Positions 6,514 through 6,765 of a stretch of 6,765 nt of DNA are shown one piece after another; the stretch's first letter is position 1; the number at the start of each line of letters is the position of its first letter. Below the pieces are notes generated by a model, which saw only the letters and a list, made by a program, of their open reading frames with translations, did no database searches and had not been told where the DNA came from. Source of the DNA: an uncultured Klebsiella sp. (GTDB lineage Bacteria > Pseudomonadota > Gammaproteobacteria > Enterobacterales > Enterobacteriaceae); NCBI GenBank assembly GCA_902490055.1, contig CABUCP010000177.1:1-6765 (forward strand). The letters run 5' to 3'. Position numbers and translations under genes: made by a program.

Positions 6514-6527
6514 TAGTAGTATTTTCT
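6514..6527. repeat. Left arm of a 14-bp inverted repeat (chaN leader)
   Basis: TAGTAGTATTTTCT is the exact reverse complement of the last 14 bases of the window (6752-6765). In the chaN mRNA it reads AGAAAATACTACTA, beginning about 36 nt ahead of the start codon. Pairing stops at the inner side (6528 against 6751); it could continue outward past the window edge. Confidence 0.7.
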
Positions 6528-6550
6528 TCGTATCCTGCTGCTGGCGCAGA

Positions 6551-6580
6551 ATGATATGTGATATTGAGAATGATTATCAA
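6551..6580 (-). promoter_or_regulatory. Sigma-70-type promoter of the iron cluster
   Basis: Read on the minus strand, TTGATA (6580-6575) is a 5/6 match to the -35 consensus. It is followed after 18 nt by TATCAT (6556-6551), a 5/6 match to the -10. Transcription would start near 6543, giving a chaN leader of about 50 nt. The -35 lies inside the Fur palindrome, so bound Fur would block RNA polymerase. No other convincing promoter was seen for the four minus-strand genes. Confidence 0.75.
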
Positions 6581-6591
6581 GATCATTCTCA
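6565..6591. promoter_or_regulatory. Fur box (ferric uptake regulator operator)
   Basis: TGAGAATGAT (6565-6574) and ATCATTCTCA (6582-6591) form a perfect 10-bp inverted repeat around the 7-bp spacer TATCAAG. The arms carry the AATGAT/ATCATT core typical of Fur sites (GATAATGATAATCATTATC consensus), and TGATTATCA (6571-6579) adds an overlapping partial match as in multi-dimer sites. It covers the -35 of the chaN promoter, which predicts iron-dependent repression of the cluster. It might also act on a divergent gene beyond the window. Confidence 0.9.
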
Positions 6592-6765
6592 TTCATAATT
6601 ATTGGTAGGGGTGATGATTGTATGCGGCAACCACTGGTGGGGGCGGCTATTCGGAGCGGTAAGGGCGGCGGCAAGATTGCCGGTTTTGTGAGCCAGGTCT
6701 GCGTAGGTCAGGAAAAAACACGCGTAGCGGGAAATAGGTCTGGTGCGACTCAGAAAATACTACTA
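6592..6765. other. Non-coding region upstream of the iron cluster
   Basis: No gene is recognised here. The longest ATG frame on the plus strand (6614-6691, 25 codons) has no Shine-Dalgarno of note and resembles nothing I know. A small hairpin, CGGCA (6669-6673) and TGCCG (6678-6682), is followed only by GTTTTG, too weak for a terminator call. CATAAT at 6594-6599 could be a plus-strand -10 for a divergent transcript, but no -35 fits it. The region may be the leader of a gene that starts just past the window. Confidence 0.5.
6752..6765. repeat. Right arm of the 14-bp inverted repeat
   Basis: AGAAAATACTACTA matches the chaN leader in inverted orientation, 224 bp from its partner. The Fur box lies between the arms. 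The repeat reaches the last base of the window, so its full length is unknown. Confidence 0.7.

Noticed and set aside
6614..6691. 25-codon plus-strand frame
   Set aside because: It is short, with no clear ribosome binding site or recognisable sequence; it is probably a chance frame in a GC-rich stretch.

Overview
The window looks like chromosomal DNA from a motile member of the Enterobacterales. It begins in the conserved C-terminal end of flagellin (fliC). A complete flagellar sigma factor gene, fliA, follows; its product matches the enterobacterial FliA family over its whole length. Regulatory motifs are also enterobacterial in type: an FlhDC-like box upstream of fliA, and a Fur box with a sigma-70 promoter upstream of the iron genes. 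The genus cannot be fixed from the sequence alone.

Layout. Positions 1-284 (+) hold the end of fliC, followed by an intrinsic terminator. A leader at about 340-481 carries an FlhDC-type operator and a -10 element. fliA runs 482-1204 (+). A short convergent gap with a hairpin (1218-1240) separates it from four minus-strand genes. In transcription order these are a ChaN-family lipoprotein (6491-5628), a TonB/HasB-like energy transducer (5631-4840, overlapping by 4 nt), a TonB-dependent outer-membrane receptor (4670-2448) and a YncE-like periplasmic beta-propeller (2417-1248). Upstream, at 6551-6591, a sigma-70-like promoter has its -35 element inside a 27-bp Fur-type palindrome. The last ~165 bp hold no gene I recognise but end in a 14-bp inverted copy of part of the chaN leader.

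How the genes fit together. fliC and fliA belong to late and middle flagellar expression. The minus-strand genes form a plausible Fur-repressed iron or heme acquisition unit. The receptor takes up the ligand at the outer membrane, a dedicated TonB homologue powers it, a ChaN-type lipoprotein may bind heme, and a YncE-like propeller works in the periplasm. There is no ABC transporter, ExbB/ExbD, hemophore or heme oxygenase in the window, so the unit must rely on other genes for those steps. In E. coli and Salmonella fliZ directly follows fliA; here the iron cluster occupies that place, which suggests an accessory insertion at the flagellar locus. The receptor's substrate is not proven.
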